This document shows positions 1-12,249 of a stretch of DNA of 64,000 nucleotides, piece after piece; positions within the stretch are counted from its first letter, which is position 1; the number at the start of each line of letters is the position of its first letter. Origin of the DNA: Cydia pomonella (lineage: Eukaryota; Arthropoda; Insecta; Lepidoptera; Tortricidae); assembly GCF_033807575.1 (NCBI RefSeq), contig NC_084725.1, positions 12,745,001 through 12,809,000 of the forward strand, written 5' to 3'. A model generated the notes under the pieces. It had not been told where the DNA came from and searched no databases. It saw only the letters and a list, made by a program, of their open reading frames with translations. Position numbers and translations under genes: made by a program.

Positions 1-660
1 TGATTATATGCTCTTTGACAATGACATGCAGTTGCGTCGATGTAGATCTATCATAAAAACGTACAGGTGACGCATGTGACAATTGTCCAGGATGAAAGAA
101 ATATCTTGACAATTAACATAAAGCAATACAATACCACAAAATGTCAACAAGAAAACAGATTTATTATAAAAATACAAATTATATACAAAGCTTCATTTTA
201 AAACCAATGGTCGTGGGTTCTAACCCCGGCTCTTAACAATGTGCATCTTGTAACATGTACCGATTGCTTTTCAGTAAAGTAAAATATATTATCATGAGGA
301 AGATGGAGTAGCCCCAATAAGGTATATTTTCCCCTCTGGGTTAGAAGGTCAGATAGTAGTGAGACAGGGAGATATAGTGAAGAATGCGGAAAAACAAGCA
401 TTTATTGTGTTGTTAGGCTAGTTCTTTTTTTCAAAATTTGAAAACGAACGCAACATCATGCTCAAAGCCCCCTGTGAGTCAGAATCTGTTAAATTCAGGC
501 TTAAGACGAAACAGGAGCTGAGCCCGTACACAAATTTGAGATTATTAGGTAAAAGGTAAAAAATATCGCCGTCGCGCTGACGAGTGTGGCACCCCGTACC
601 TAGCTAGAGACTATCCCTTGTGTGTGTACCAACAAACCAAATTTTAGACAAATATGATAC
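1..660. other. No supported feature
   Basis: AT-rich sequence without a convincing frame. TGGTCGTGGGTTCTAACCCCGG at 207-228 looks like a decayed B-box region of a tRNA-type SINE, too weak to call. Confidence 0.5.
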
Positions 661-664
661 GTCT

Positions 665-1155
665 TCTTCTTCTTTGTCGTTGTACTCTTTGCAGAGCGTC
701 GTGGTTAACTGCTGATATCAGGCGCAGATGTTGCTTGCCGCACGATTTCTCGCCATTTTTCGCGGTTGGGGGCCATTCTGGCAAATGCGTTCAGGGGACC
801 CTTCATGGCAGATTTGATTTGGTCAGTCCATCGCATAGGTGGCCTTTTGCGCGGTCTTTTTCCGTTTGCTCTACCCTGCACCACTAGACGCTCTATGGAG
901 TCGTTGTTCCTCCTCGAGACATGACCGAAAAAACTGAGTATGCGGGTCTTTACGAGAGTCGAAAGGCGCTGCTTGATACGGAGTTCTTTAAGGATGGAGA
1001 CATTAGTCCGAAACTCGGTCCAGGATATCCCCAGCATTTTCCTCCAGCACCATATTTCTAGGGCGTCTATCGTCTTCTCCTCTGTCTTTCGGATAGTCCA
1101 GGTCCCGCAGCGTATAAGAATATAGGAAAAACGAGGGCCCGTACAAGCCGAACCT
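665..1155 (-). pseudogene. LINE reverse transcriptase C-terminal relic
   Basis: Read on the minus strand across one frame change, the sequence gives a LINE RT tail: WCWRKMLGISWTEFRTNVS, then LSFFGHVSRRNNDSIERLV and RPRKRPPMRWTDQIKSA. The GHVSRR and RWTDQ blocks are typical of the C-terminal end of insect RTE/jockey-like ORF2. It is a 5'-truncated dead copy. Confidence 0.75.
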
Positions 1156-1494
1156 TCGTGGTGTTTGTGACGTTTCGGTGATACGTAGCCTATACGTAAA
1201 AACTAGCCAAGACAAATCCTTTATAATTTCAGGATTTTCTACACAGCACAGAACATGGCACCCATATAGATCTCAATTCCGTTGTCGGCGAGTCAACAAC
1301 GACACATATTCTTAATATTGAACTTAATTGGCTCTCATTTCACATTTATGTTTTAAATTAATTATAGGCATAGACATACCATATCCTATTGTAAGTACAA
1401 AGTTTCAGAGCAATCTAGCAAGTCATTTTAAAATGAGAGCGTAACTACATTTGTATGGAGAACCGAATTTGCTGCGGACGCACAATGTAGCATA

Positions 1495-2735
1495 ATCGAT
1501 TAGGACCAACCTCGAAATCTCTGTAACAGTCATGAAATTTATTATGTATATAAATTAAGGGCCCCTTTTTCATGCCCAAACCATTTAACATTTGGGGACC
1601 TCGAGGAATCCGAGCCATCTTGGAAAATGTGTACCATCAACACAACAGTCAACATTAAAACTTATTAAATTCTACACAAAAAAGTCCTCGATATCTTTGC
1701 AGAACAATACATCTTGTTATAGAGAATGCTTGCTGAATCTAAGTTTAACGCTTATACACTTCCAGGGGACATTCTCTTAAAAGGAAACTCGGAGGAATAT
1801 GAATTCTATTTTTAACTACTTATACATTTGTACGTGGTCTACCCCAATATTAACATTTTATTCTACTGTGACTAAACCAGAAAGAAGGGTTATGGGTGTA
1901 AGTACTGATGATTCAGTACACCCAGTAGCTAGGTATTAGGATACTGGACGGATTTTTTTAAATGATGTATCGTTAGATTCCTCTTGCCATTCACAACCTA
2001 CTTTTACTTGTTCTATTAAAGAAAAATCAATACAGCCGCCTTGAGAGAACTCCGAATATTAAATCATATTTTTTCTTCTAGCGCCTAAACTATTGAGCGG
2101 AGTACAGTAAAACAGACATCAGTAGATCCACAGTTAGTATACAAGTGCTATGCAATACAAAGTTACTAAAATTAACGGAAGAAAAAGGTTTAGGGCTAAA
2201 TAATACGTCATTTAAAAAATCCGTCCAGTATCCTAAGCTACAGGTTGTCCTGAATCCTCAGTACTTATACCCATAACCCTACTTTCTGGTTAAGTTGCAG
2301 TCAAGTAAAATATTGATATTGGGGTAGATTATGTACAAATGTATAGTTAAAAGTGGAATTTTTATTCTTCCAAGTTTCCTATTAAGAGAATATCCCATGA
2401 AAGGGTATAAGGGCTAAATCTGGGTTTAGCAAGTATTTTTTAAAGCAAGATCATTTTTTTTCGCAAAGATGTCTAAAACTATTTTATGTAGAATTTTATA
2501 AGCTTGAATGTTGCCTTACACGATTATTGAATAAAGAACGTAGATTTAGAGTAAAACGCGAATTCCTCCTGGATGGTCCACATTTTCCAAGATGGCTGCG
2601 GTTCCTCGAGGTCCCCAAATGTCAAATGGTGTGGGCATGAAAAAGGGGCCTTTAAGGGGCGTATATACATACCAAATTTCATGACTGTTCAGACATTTCG
2701 AGTTTGGTCCTAATCCGACTGTGCTAATGCCACTA
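1495..2735. mobile_element. Large foldback element, arms of about 400-600 bp
   Basis: Sequence from about 1495 (GATTAGGACCAAC) is matched in inverted order by sequence ending about 2725 (GTTTGGTCCTAATCC). Pairing continues inward through CATGCCCAAACC, TTTGGGGACCTCGAGGAA, the CCAGGGGACATTCTCTTA region and TACTGGACGGATTTTTT to a centre near 2080-2100. Arms differ by many substitutions and indels. No coding frame is evident. Confidence 0.8.
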
Positions 2736-3214
2736 TGTACGTAAACTGTAACTGTACTGCGGACTCAACCTTCACGTTATAATTTTTTAAGTATTAACGT
2801 TGACATAGTAACGAAAATAATAAACACGTCAATTGAAGTAAACAATATTATTATATGCAAGAAAATTTTGCAAAATAGGTATATTAATGATTAATATGTA
2901 AAACACCATTAATTATTGAATTAAAATTATGATTTTGTGTTAAAAAATATGAGACCAATTATACAGCCCGATTACACGGGCAACATATTAAAAATGATTA
3001 TCATGGAAACAGTAAATATACACAGGTGAACAAAGTTATAGTAAAATAGGTGCATAATTTCAGAGCTTGCCTGGCCCACCTGTACCACCTACCATGACCA
3101 CGGCCGTCTCCTACTATTATTTTTTTCTAATACCTATGGCCTTACTAGCGAATAGTATTCCATGTTCTTGATCCAGAATTTAAACCCTTAACTACATATT
3201 TGTAGCACTTGGGG
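2736..3214. other. No supported feature
   Basis: AT-rich sequence; nothing recognised. The same holds for 3366-4689, where only short low-complexity runs occur. Confidence 0.5.
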
Positions 3215-3365
3215 TTGAATTTGAAACTCTAGGGCACTAGCGTGGCTCTATGAGAGCGCCTTATATAGGCTTCTGGTGACCAGAGGATCAGCATTGTTAA
3301 CCAGCGCGGAAATGCACCCAGCCTTCTGGGCACCCTACCGAGCGACCAGAATATAGGGCAAATAT
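3215..3365 (+). pseudogene. LINE C-terminal relic, same family as the LINE in the mariner
   Basis: The frame reads broken GDQR...ISIVNQRGNAPSLLGTLPS, parallel to DPRAGSFFAQRLGLAIQRG at the end of the 45 kb LINE. In-frame stops are present. Confidence 0.65.
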
Positions 3366-4689
3366 TTTATGTATACGTTTTTGACTTAAGTGTTTTTATC
3401 ATGTTTTATATTTAAACTTACAGATGTCGAACTATCAGCAAAGTTTTTGAAGAGGTGTAGTTTTTATATTTCCTGGTACCAAACTGATACAGGAAATTGG
3501 AACATCAGTAAATAATCTACACCGAAGACAGTGAATTATAGTCACATAATACTTTAATGTTTTATTTTATTAAAGAAATCGGTAAAAAAATGTGTTAACT
3601 GAAAAAGATAAATTTTATTTTATTTGTAGTTGAATAACAAAATATGTATTTAATCTCCTTTTAACATAGGAATTCTCTTTGTGTAGGTACATATAAATAA
3701 TAGGTACTTAGGTCTTGGTAAGTAATATAGACAGTACAGTAGGTCTTATCTTAATAATTTGAGATCTCATACATGCGTTCCGATATATCTGATTGCGACT
3801 GTACATACAATGGGGTCGCGTATACGAGTACAAAGAGCATTAAAATAGTTGTTGATAGACCAAGTGAGCGAGCGACTATGGTACCTATCTTTATATCAAT
3901 TTTATGCATTATGTAATAGCGCAATACAGAAATGTTTTTTGACAAATGTAGTATTATTTTTATAGTAATAAAGGTTATTCATGAACCATCTCGTAATTTA
4001 AAAAAAAACGGACTTTATCTCTAAATCATATGCCATATTTACAGATGTGTTAGGTTACAACTTGGTTCGTGAATGTGGTTTAGAAGCAACTTGAGACTGG
4101 GTGCGGAGTAAATTGCATCAATTTTTTTTACAATTTTGAGCGTTTATAGGAGAATATGTGGAGCGAGCATTATTCGACGTGTAGGTGTGGGTTCAACAAA
4201 AAGATCGCATGTCAATAGTTCTTTATTGTCGTTAAAATTCAATTAATAATCGCCTTTATCGACCATCAACTGTGTGGTCACTTTTTAATTGATTGACGTT
4301 GTCAGGTACAGTTTCACTACTCGCCGCCGCATTGTTCATAGCGCATTACTTATCCTATCGAATACAAGATGTCGCTGATTCCTGTAAACTTATGTTTAAA
4401 AAAAAAAGACGCTTTACTCTATGCCATATATTGTAGGAAAGGAAGGGTATTCCCTGTCGTACGTCAAAAAATCCAAGATGGTGCCCAAGCCCATGGACAA
4501 TAAAGTCTAGCAATAAAATCAACACTTGTCAAAATTTGACATTAGCAATCCACAGTCAGGTGACAATCAAATCAAATCGAACCACTTCGAGTTCAGAGCC
4601 ATTTCAAACTATATAGTAGTAATAAACAAAGTTGATTTTTGTTTGATTATTTTTTCTATGAATGAGTTTTGATTGTTCCAAATGATAAT

Positions 4690-4760
4690 ATCCACAGTTG
4701 ATAGAATCAACACTTGATACAATCAACATGCGATAGAATCAAGTGTTGATTTGATGTGGA
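4690..4760. repeat. Inverted repeat (hairpin)
   Basis: TCCACA...TGTGGA ends, with ATCAACACTTGAT against ATCAAGTGTTGAT inside. It lies directly upstream of the 149-bp tandem repeat. Confidence 0.7.
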
Positions 4761-4794
4761 CGCGAAATTTGACAGTTGTGCATCTCGAATAAGG

Positions 4795-5200
4795 CCCCTG
4801 TCCGTTCTCGCAATGCCCAACTGGCGTGAAATGGCGCAGAACGGGGCAGAGTGGCGTTCTCTTGTGTCAGAGGCCAAGATCCTGTTTGGATCACTGAGAG
4901 TACTGGGCGTCCCAGATACCGCAGGAGTGACGAAACCTTTAAATACCTGTCCGCCCTCGGACTGTCCAACTGGCGTGAAGTGGTGCAGAATAGGGCAGAG
5001 TGGCGTTATCTTGTGCCAGAGGCCAAGATCCTGTTTGGGTCACTGAGAGTACTGGGCGTCCCAGATACTGCAGGAGTGATGAAACGTTTAAATACCTGTC
5101 CGCCCTCGGAATGCCCAACGGGCGTGAAGTGGCGCAGAATAGGGCAGAATGGCGTTCTCTTGTGTCAGAGGCCAAGATCCTGTTTAGGTCACTGAGCCAG
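4795..5200 (+). repeat. 149-bp tandem repeat derived from a LINE C-terminus, about 2.7 units
   Basis: The anchor TGGCGTGAAATGGCGCAGAA and its variants recur at 4821, 4970 and 5119, exactly 149 bp apart. Translated, each unit gives NWREMAQNGAEWRSLVSEAK, a LINE ORF2 C-terminal block, joined to a GRPRYRRSDETFKYL block. Because 149 is not a multiple of 3, successive units are in different frames, so this is not a repeat protein. Confidence 0.88.
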
Positions 5201-5404
5201 TGTAGTAAGTTGTTTATGGTGATAGTGCTATTGTATATTAACGAAACTTGCCTTTATCTGTTTCACGCAATACTGCTTTTCGGGTGTAAACATGCACAGT
5301 GTATTTTCCTTGTTAATCTGTAATAAAAGATACTTGAACAATGATAAAAGAATAAAGTATTGTCCTCATTAACGCGATAGTTATTCATGAAATAAAACTA
5401 TAAA

Positions 5405-5935
5405 CGAATTATATCAAGAATCTTCTTCTTCCTCAGCGAGGATGCGCCCATTGTTGGGCATACGCCTCTCCAAATCATCTCCAAGCAGTCCGATTTGCTG
5501 CTTCTCTCCTCCAGAGTGGGTCCGCAATCTTTGATATGGTCCTCCCATCTAGTTGGAGGTGTGTGATCTGGTCTTGTTGAACGAAGCCTCCACCCTAAGA
5601 CACGCTTGCTCCACCTCCCGTCATCTCTGCGACATACGTGCCCGGCCCAGGCCCATTTCAGAGTAACAATCTGCCGACTGATTTCTACTACTTTGGTCCG
5701 TCGTCGGATCTTCTCGTTTCGGATTCTGAGATATACCGAGCGTACTGCGATCCATTGCTCTTTTTACTACTTTGAGCCTCTTCATTCTGCACATCGTTAG
5801 CGCCACGTTTCGCAAGCGTAGGTCATGACGCATGGTCATGGATATCGCGTATTTAAACGTAATTAAAACGGGAGACGATGTGCGAAAACGGCGCCGTCGA
5901 CTGGGAGACGGCTTTGGACAGAGAAGCATAGCGGT
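5405..5935 (-). pseudogene. RTE-like LINE C-terminal relic
   Basis: Minus-strand frames give MKRLKVVKRAMDRSTLGISQ, then a broken ARRDDGRW-like block and PPTRWEDHIKDC, ending near CPTMGAS. This is the normal order of an RTE-like ORF end (RAMER-like block, arginine-rich block, TRW-D motif, QQW-like end). Stops and frameshifts make it non-functional. Confidence 0.75.
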
Positions 5936-6301
5936 CTTTGGTGTTGGAGGCCAAGATCCACTTCAGGTTCCTACGACACAGCAGTAAGTAAGTTTGACGA
6001 ATTTAAAAACCATCCCAACGGCTTAGGTACGTGGTTTCATCGTTTACTAGTACTGTTTTCCGTTGACCAAGAACACTGTTTAGGATAGGACTTTAGGATT
6101 CGAAACGTCGGCAAGTATTGTGAATTAATTATACCTGCACCCGATATAACCATAATTTTAATAAAATGAAAAACTTACGCTATCCATATCCATAAATGCC
6201 TTAGATCATTTTGGAAAAGTGCTGAATCGATTTCTATAAAACATTACTAGCTAAGAACTACCGCAAGAAAACATACTTTCACGTAAAAAAACGACAGATA
6301 T

Positions 6302-6496
6302 CTGTACCCCTAGTGTAAATTTTATCAACATCATAACGTGACGAACGCGTTTGCGTTAAGTCTCATTTTGTATAGGATTTTGAGTTTCCAAAACGTCCCG
6401 CTTGGCGCGCTCTTTCTAAATCCAATACAAAATGAGACTAAACGCAAACGCGTACGTCACGTTTCAAAATCGAATTTATTTACACTAGGGGTACAG
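6302..6496. mobile_element. MITE, 195 bp, palindromic
   Basis: The ends CTGTACCCCTAGTGTAAA and its inverse pair, and inner segments such as ACGCGTTTGCGTTA also pair. There is no coding capacity. Confidence 0.82.
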
Positions 6497-7047
6497 TTAT
6501 TTTTCTACCTGATATAAATATGAATTAGCTATAATTTTAGTTATTTCAGTGAACATAATTTATGATAATGAACCTCCAGGTCTTTTTTTTTTCTCTTATT
6601 ATTTATTATTGCATTCCTGATATGTTTATGACTTTTTGGTTTCTAAATAATAATAAAAACCGTGTCAAAATCGGCCCATCCAACAGCTACTACGCCACAG
6701 ACATACAGACGAGAGAGAGGGAGGGGAAATCCATCTTTATGGGGTTTCTGTCTGTATTTCGGTGTTTCCGGGGTTTTAAACAAGTTGGCCATACATTTTA
6801 AGACCACATTAATCCTAATTAAATTAAACAAAATATTTGTTATACCCCAGAATTTTTAGAGGATAACCGCGTCTCATCCTGCAAATAAAGATAATCAGTA
6901 AATGAGGATACAACTTCGCATTCTTTCGAAGGGAAAGGAAAAAAAAAATCAAACACCTGTATCCTTACCACGAGTTTGACTCTGACGTATTCGCTACGCG
7001 TACATAACTTACTTTCTATGCATCTGGCATATTAGCGCGAGCGCGAT

Positions 7048-7215
7048 GTATACACGGTGCTACATGAACATTAACTTTTTATGTACAAATACGTTCAAAA
7101 TTTAAAAAAAAAAATTTTTTTTGGCGAAATTTACTGAAACTCATTTTTATTCCATCTTTTGGCCACAGACGTACGTGGCTAAAAGCTTTCGGGTTCCTCA
7201 TGTAGCACCGTGTAC
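7048..7215. mobile_element. MITE, about 165 bp
   Basis: Terminal inverted repeats TACACGGTGCTACATGA and TCATGTAGCACCGTGTA enclose AT-rich sequence. Confidence 0.75.
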
Positions 7216-7586
7216 ACTTACGAGGAAAGCGGTCCAAAAATAGCTAAAAAAACCTCGAGTGATTTGTGCATATGTTTTCCCTACTCTCCTACCACCAAAA
7301 TAATTTTGCCATCTAATATAAATCTAGGCCAAATTAATTTTAATAAAACAAAATAGTTTCTATACCTCAAAACTATTTCCCTGTAAATAAATCAATTAAT
7401 TAAACTATTAAGAAACTGTACTTTAATTTAAAATTAAGGGTGATTTAGTTTACTTTCAAAAGCAAAGGATATTGAATTACTTATATTATATTAATATTTC
7501 ATGAGCGGGATAATTTTTCCCTGATAGTTACTTTTTCAAAAATAAAAATTGCATCAGTTTTCTACTTTTTCCTATTCAGCGGTCGT

Positions 7587-7835
7587 AGCATGGTTCCATT
7601 TATATCACTTGTCACTACACCCGTCACTTTCGCGCTTACATAATTGTTAGAACGTGACAGGCATGGTGACAAATGATAAAGAGTCGACGATGTTAGCCCT
7701 ACTGCAGTGGCAGCATGGTTCCATTTTTATCGCTTGTCACTATGCCCGTCACTTTCGCACTTAGAAACTTGTTAGAACGTGACAGGCATGGTCACAAATG
7801 ATAAAGAGTCGACCATCTTAGCCCTACTGATCTCG
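7587..7835. repeat. Two head-to-tail copies of a 125-bp hairpin element
   Basis: TGGTTCCATTT begins at 7591 and again at 7716. Within each unit, TTGTCACTATGCCCGTCAC pairs with GTGACAGGCATGGTGACAA. The copies are about 90% alike. Confidence 0.82.
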
Positions 7836-8370
7836 ATATACTCGATAGCTAATATGTTGTTAAACGGATTCCCACTTTTTTTTCAAAAAAGTAGGTTTTT
7901 TTTTTCGCGAAATTTTTTATGGGGCAGGTCGGCCAAGATAGCCAATCCTCCATGCAAAAGCAAAAAAAAAATACTTCTATTTTTTCATTATCAAGTAAGG
8001 CTCTTAAATGGATTCCCACTATTTTAGTCACACCTTGTAGGTACTTATATAGGCGAGGTGAAATTATTTTCCATACCGAAGAATGTGAAGCTGAAAGAAA
8101 CTGCAATAAAAATCAAAGATAATTATCTCAGTAGATACAGAAATGTAATAAACTCACTCACAATAAACACACACACTCACATGCCACGCGCACACACTTA
8201 TACTCACTTCTACTTGTGTTATATTATAGATTATATTTGATGAAGAATATATTTTTTGGGGTATAATGGGTCAAAATTATATTCGTTGTCTTGTTTCATA
8301 TCCCCAAAAAATGTGATGGATTGTAGCTTTTTGTATGAGATGAAATTTTTTACAGTACATAATATGGTGC

Positions 8371-8510
8371 TACTTTATCGCACTAGTGCGATAATTAGCA
8401 CATTACGTAGCTATGTCGAAAATTTAAAGGGCCTGTAAAACGTTTCCCTTGGGTCGTGTTTTAATTTCCTATTTTTCGCACTTGTATCGTAATGTACTAC
8501 TACAGTTAGT
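8371..8510 (+). mobile_element. Dispersed non-autonomous repeat (family A), short copy
   Basis: Contains CGCACTAGTGCGATAATTAGC, cut to its core CACTAGTGCGATAATTAGC, then GTCGTGTTTTAATTT and TTTTTCGCACTTGTATCG. Other copies are at 12250-12450 (reverse) and 25115-25345; this one is internally deleted. Confidence 0.75.
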
Positions 8511-8664
8511 ACAGTTCTACTTAAAAATATAAAAAAAAAACATGTAACGTTATAACACGTCAGGGTAATGTTGGATGACCGACCTGTTTTGGACGAAGTC
8601 CCTGCAAATAAAAAAATAAACTATATTTTAACGAAAAAGACGTGAAGCAAGACCCGGTCATATA

Positions 8665-8940
8665 GTATAATAAATATTTATTTATTTAAACTTTATTGCA
8701 CAAAATATGTACACATGGCGGACTTAATGCCAAATGGCATTCTCTACCAGACAACCATAGGGCCAAACAGAGACACAATTGGTGCAGAGAGAAAAAAAAA
8801 GTGAATGAATTAAAAATAAAAGCAAACTAATATACTTATAAACTACATATATATATATCACATAAATACAAACATACATACACACTATAGATATAATATA
8901 AGACACACATACATACATATACATTACATACATACTATAA
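8665..8940 (-). mobile_element. LINE 3' untranslated tail
   Basis: TTTATTTAAACTTTATTGCA followed by CTTAATGCCAAATGGCATTC matches the tail at 58840-59200. It is oriented with its 3' end at the low coordinate and is followed by TA/CATA-rich sequence. Confidence 0.72.
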
Positions 8941-8954
8941 ATATAATATAATAA

Positions 8955-9257
8955 TAATAATTCAGCCTATATACGTCCCACTGCTGGGCACAGGCCTCCT
9001 CTCATGTGCAAGAGGGCTCGGGCTATAGTCCCCACGCTAGCCCAATGCGAATTGGGGACTTTACATACACCTTTGAATTTCTTCGCAGATGTATGCAGGT
9101 TTCCTCATGATGTTTTCCTTCACCGAAAAGCTAGTGGTAAATATCAAATGACATTTCGTACATAAGTTCCGAAAAACTCATTGGTACGAGCCAGGATTTG
9201 AACCCGCGACCTCCGGATTGAAAGTCGGACGTCATATCCACTCAGCCACCACCGCTT
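8955..9257 (-). mobile_element. tRNA-derived SINE, related head with a different tail
   Basis: The right part (9080-9257) matches the family 1 head and proximal body in reverse, with the B box read as GGTTCAAATCC. The left part carries a different 3' tail containing CCCACTGCTGGGCAC, a motif also found at RTE-like LINE 3' ends. This suggests a SINE that borrows a LINE tail. Confidence 0.8.
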
Positions 9258-9674
9258 CTAAATATAATATTGATAAATATTATTAGAACTCTATATATAG
9301 TTGACGAAATATGCATACTTTGCACTGATTAGTCATATTATCGTTTTAAGTTAAAAAAGAGCGGCAAAGTACATAGTACGAATCTACGAGTAACTAGTGG
9401 ATCTGTGAGCCTTAGAAAATGTAAGAGATAATACTTAGTTCGTTAAGTCGTTACCACAGTGAATTCACAATGGTATTAAGCGCCATAGAACTTTTTGGTG
9501 CTTACGTCGTTTATGCAACTAAAAAAACTACAGGTTCCGCAAATATTCCATTCATTATTCGGATTCAGAAAAAAACTCAAGGGAGATATATATTGATTTA
9601 TTATCTAATTAAGTCATAAAAAATAAGAAAGATATGTCTTTTTATTAAGTCAAGATTAAAAGAGTTATTCATTT

Positions 9675-9840
9675 TTTTAATCAAAATAAAGATAGTTTAT
9701 TTTCCAAGTATATTGCAATGTAATTATGAACGTCAAATAAAGCTACGCCGGCTCTAACCCAACAGCTCTGACCCGAGATTTAAATCCCTCCTAAATTGTA
9801 GGAGGGTATCCCAATATGGGACCGGCAAGAAACTCGGGCC
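9675..9840. repeat. Dispersed repeat with GGGTATCCCAATATGGGACC core
   Basis: Two other copies occur at about 12110-12205 and 29210-29385 in reverse. The shared landmarks are AAGATAGTTTATTTTCCAAG, GCCGGCTCTAACCC, TTTAAATCCCTCC and the AAACTCGG end. Confidence 0.75.
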
Positions 9841-9881
9841 AAAAAAATGAAAACTGCATACAAACTTCTATGCAGAGGTGA

Positions 9882-10020
9882 TACAGTCGCCATCACATAT
9901 ATCGGAGCGGCCAAGGTGCTCAAAAATATCTGAACACGCACTCTAACTCCTTGACAATAGAGGCGTGTTCAGATATTTGTGAGCACCTTGGCCAGTCCGA
10001 TATATTTGATGACGACTGTA
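9882..10020. mobile_element. MITE, 139 bp, TACAGTC ends
   Basis: TACAGTCGCCATCA pairs with TGATGACGACTGTA and inner arms CCAAGGTGCTCA / TGAGCACCTTGG continue the hairpin. TA at the ends suggests a Tc1/mariner-type MITE. Confidence 0.82.
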
Positions 10021-10770
10021 CCTTTTCTCTGCAGCTGACTACAAATGGCTGTACAATACCACAATGTTCGAAAAAATGTTTTTTCGCTTGAGTACTTACG
10101 GAGGCCAGCTGGGATTTTTCCTGAAAATTATACTTAGATGAGATTAACTATTTCTAGTTGTTATTTGGTCCCGTCGGCCAAGAGATAATAATTACTATGG
10201 ACGAACTGTTATACCCTGGTCTACTATATACATTACATTACCGAAAAAGCCTAAAATAACCACAAAAATATATTTTTGATTCTTGGGTCCCTCCAGACTC
10301 AGAGTCCTTAAAATCTGGTTAAGACACAAAACGAGAATTTAAGGAGAGACCCAGGAGAACTTAACCATGATAACGAATAACAAAAAAGTTGATTCACCCT
10401 TTTAATTACTGTAGCTAGCTTAAATACAATTAATTATAATTCGTTTTGCGCTTTTTACCCACGACTGTCATCTTGTCTAAGTCTAGTTACAAATCGAAAA
10501 TCACCTTCTTTGTTCCTGAACTTTGTTAATTTACTTCTGATTGCAGAAGTTTATTTCGGTTTATTATACTGGAACAGTCAATACATGTACGGACAAATAC
10601 GACCGAATAACGCTAATTGAATGACCTACCTAAGTTAGATACAATTCTGATATCAGTATACGCATTACTGGGGTAAGACCAAAATGTTATGTGGGCAAGG
10701 TACATTTAGCGAGGCCCTCCGGTGGCGTAAGAAATAACGAAAATTTTTACGTTGTCTCCGAGTTGAGAAA
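10021..10770. other. No supported feature
   Basis: Anonymous AT-rich sequence, presumably upstream NWD intron. I also see nothing clear in 5936-6301, 7836-8370, 9258-9674, 11291-12109, 14411-15200, 15943-16466 and 17346-18059. Confidence 0.5.
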
Positions 10771-11290
10771 AATGTATTCTGCAAGTAGGCCTGAAGGGCT
10801 CTTTTACAAGTCAGTAAAACATTATAGTAACATCATATAGTGACATGAAAAATACATAACAACATTTATAAATACGACAGCCAATACCTGGGTAAACATT
10901 ACATAAAATAAATAAATGGAGAAATCGCGAAACGTCTGGTTGACGTAACTGGTGACCGAAGAGCTGGCGGCTCCCTCGCACAACGTATCAGTATTGCGAT
11001 ACAACGAGGAAATGCCGCCAGCATCCTTGGTACAATGCCTCAAGGGCCTATTTTAGATATAAGCTAGTTATAGTAATCATCAATAATTACTACAATACAA
11101 TAGAGATGTATAGTCTCTATGGTTAAAAATACATTAAATCTGGAGATGTAAAAGGTCCCCAATGTCAGAGTACTAATACTAATAAGATTTGGAGGTGTAA
11201 ACTCTCTCCAAGTGTCAAAATAAAATGTATACTAAATAAATAAACCGCGTCTGGACTGTTAAACTAGATATACTCATTTGAAGCGCGAGT
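10771..11290 (-). mobile_element. LINE 3' tail (CAAGTAGGCCT family)
   Basis: Shares CAAGTAGGCCTGAAGGGCTC and a long AT-rich body with 48425-48960. The reverse orientation is inferred from the AATTC-type repeat at the 3' side of the other copy. There is no coding region. Confidence 0.7.
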
Positions 11291-12109
11291 CCCCTCGGAC
11301 CGCGAGGCCGTCGGCGGTGGCCCACGCCTAACGCCACCTCTGAGTATACGTTAAAATTGTACGCATGTTATTGGAAATAAGAAGAGTATTCTTACCACAG
11401 CAGGTTGATCGGGTGCAAGCTTCAGTTTTAACTTGAGATTCTTCGTTTCTTGCTGCATAAGGGAAATGAATTATTGCAAATTAAAAGCAAGTAGAGACCG
11501 TCTAAGCTGATTTTACACTATTTTGACTGTGGAAAAGTATAGGAGTGCCACTATAAATGTTGTATTCTCATAAAGTCATAAGAATAAATGAATACCAATA
11601 AATAAATAGTAAATATAATTTATAACTTATTAGTATAAAAAAGAAGAAAAATAACTGTTAGATATTTTATTTTATTTGAATAGAGAATCAAAGTTGTAAT
11701 ATCTTACTTCTACCAGTGCTTCCTTTATCTGAAATGTTTTGTATAAATTATTTATCGTTGTTTAAACAACTGTTAATAAAATTTAAATTAAAAATATATA
11801 TAGGTATGAATTAAAAATGGTAAATTAGTTATTTTTACGAACCAGCTGCAATAAGAATTAATTTTCGTTTAAATAAATAAAAGTATAAGGAATTTAAAAG
11901 AAACAACTTATTTATTTAAAATTATGTTGCTGACACGTTATATTAATATGTAATATTATAGTAAAATATTTTTTTAGTAATTTGTTCGTAACCTACTTCT
12001 TGTGCTTTCTGTTCCTTTTCTGTACCATGCTGAAACATAATAGAGATTGTTAGTAGGTTAATTATTTATTTACTTTGAGTTTTATTAAACTCGTTTTGAA
12101 AATAATCGT

Positions 12110-12205
12110 AATGCTTTGAAAAGATGTGTCCCGCCGAGTTTCCTTCCGGTCCCATATTGGGATACCCTCCTCCAATTTAGGTGGGATTTAAATCACTTGG
12201 TGGTA
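12110..12205. repeat. Short copy of the GGGATACCCTCC repeat
   Basis: Reverse partial copy of the repeat at 9675-9840 (CCGAGTTTCCTTCCGGTCCC onward). Confidence 0.65.
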
Positions 12206-12249
12206 ACTTAATGGACAGGAACTTTACTGACACAACAAAAACAATTATG

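Noticed and set aside
4756..5323. Repeat protein across the 149-bp units
   Set aside because: The unit length is not a multiple of three and only one frame per unit matches the LINE block.
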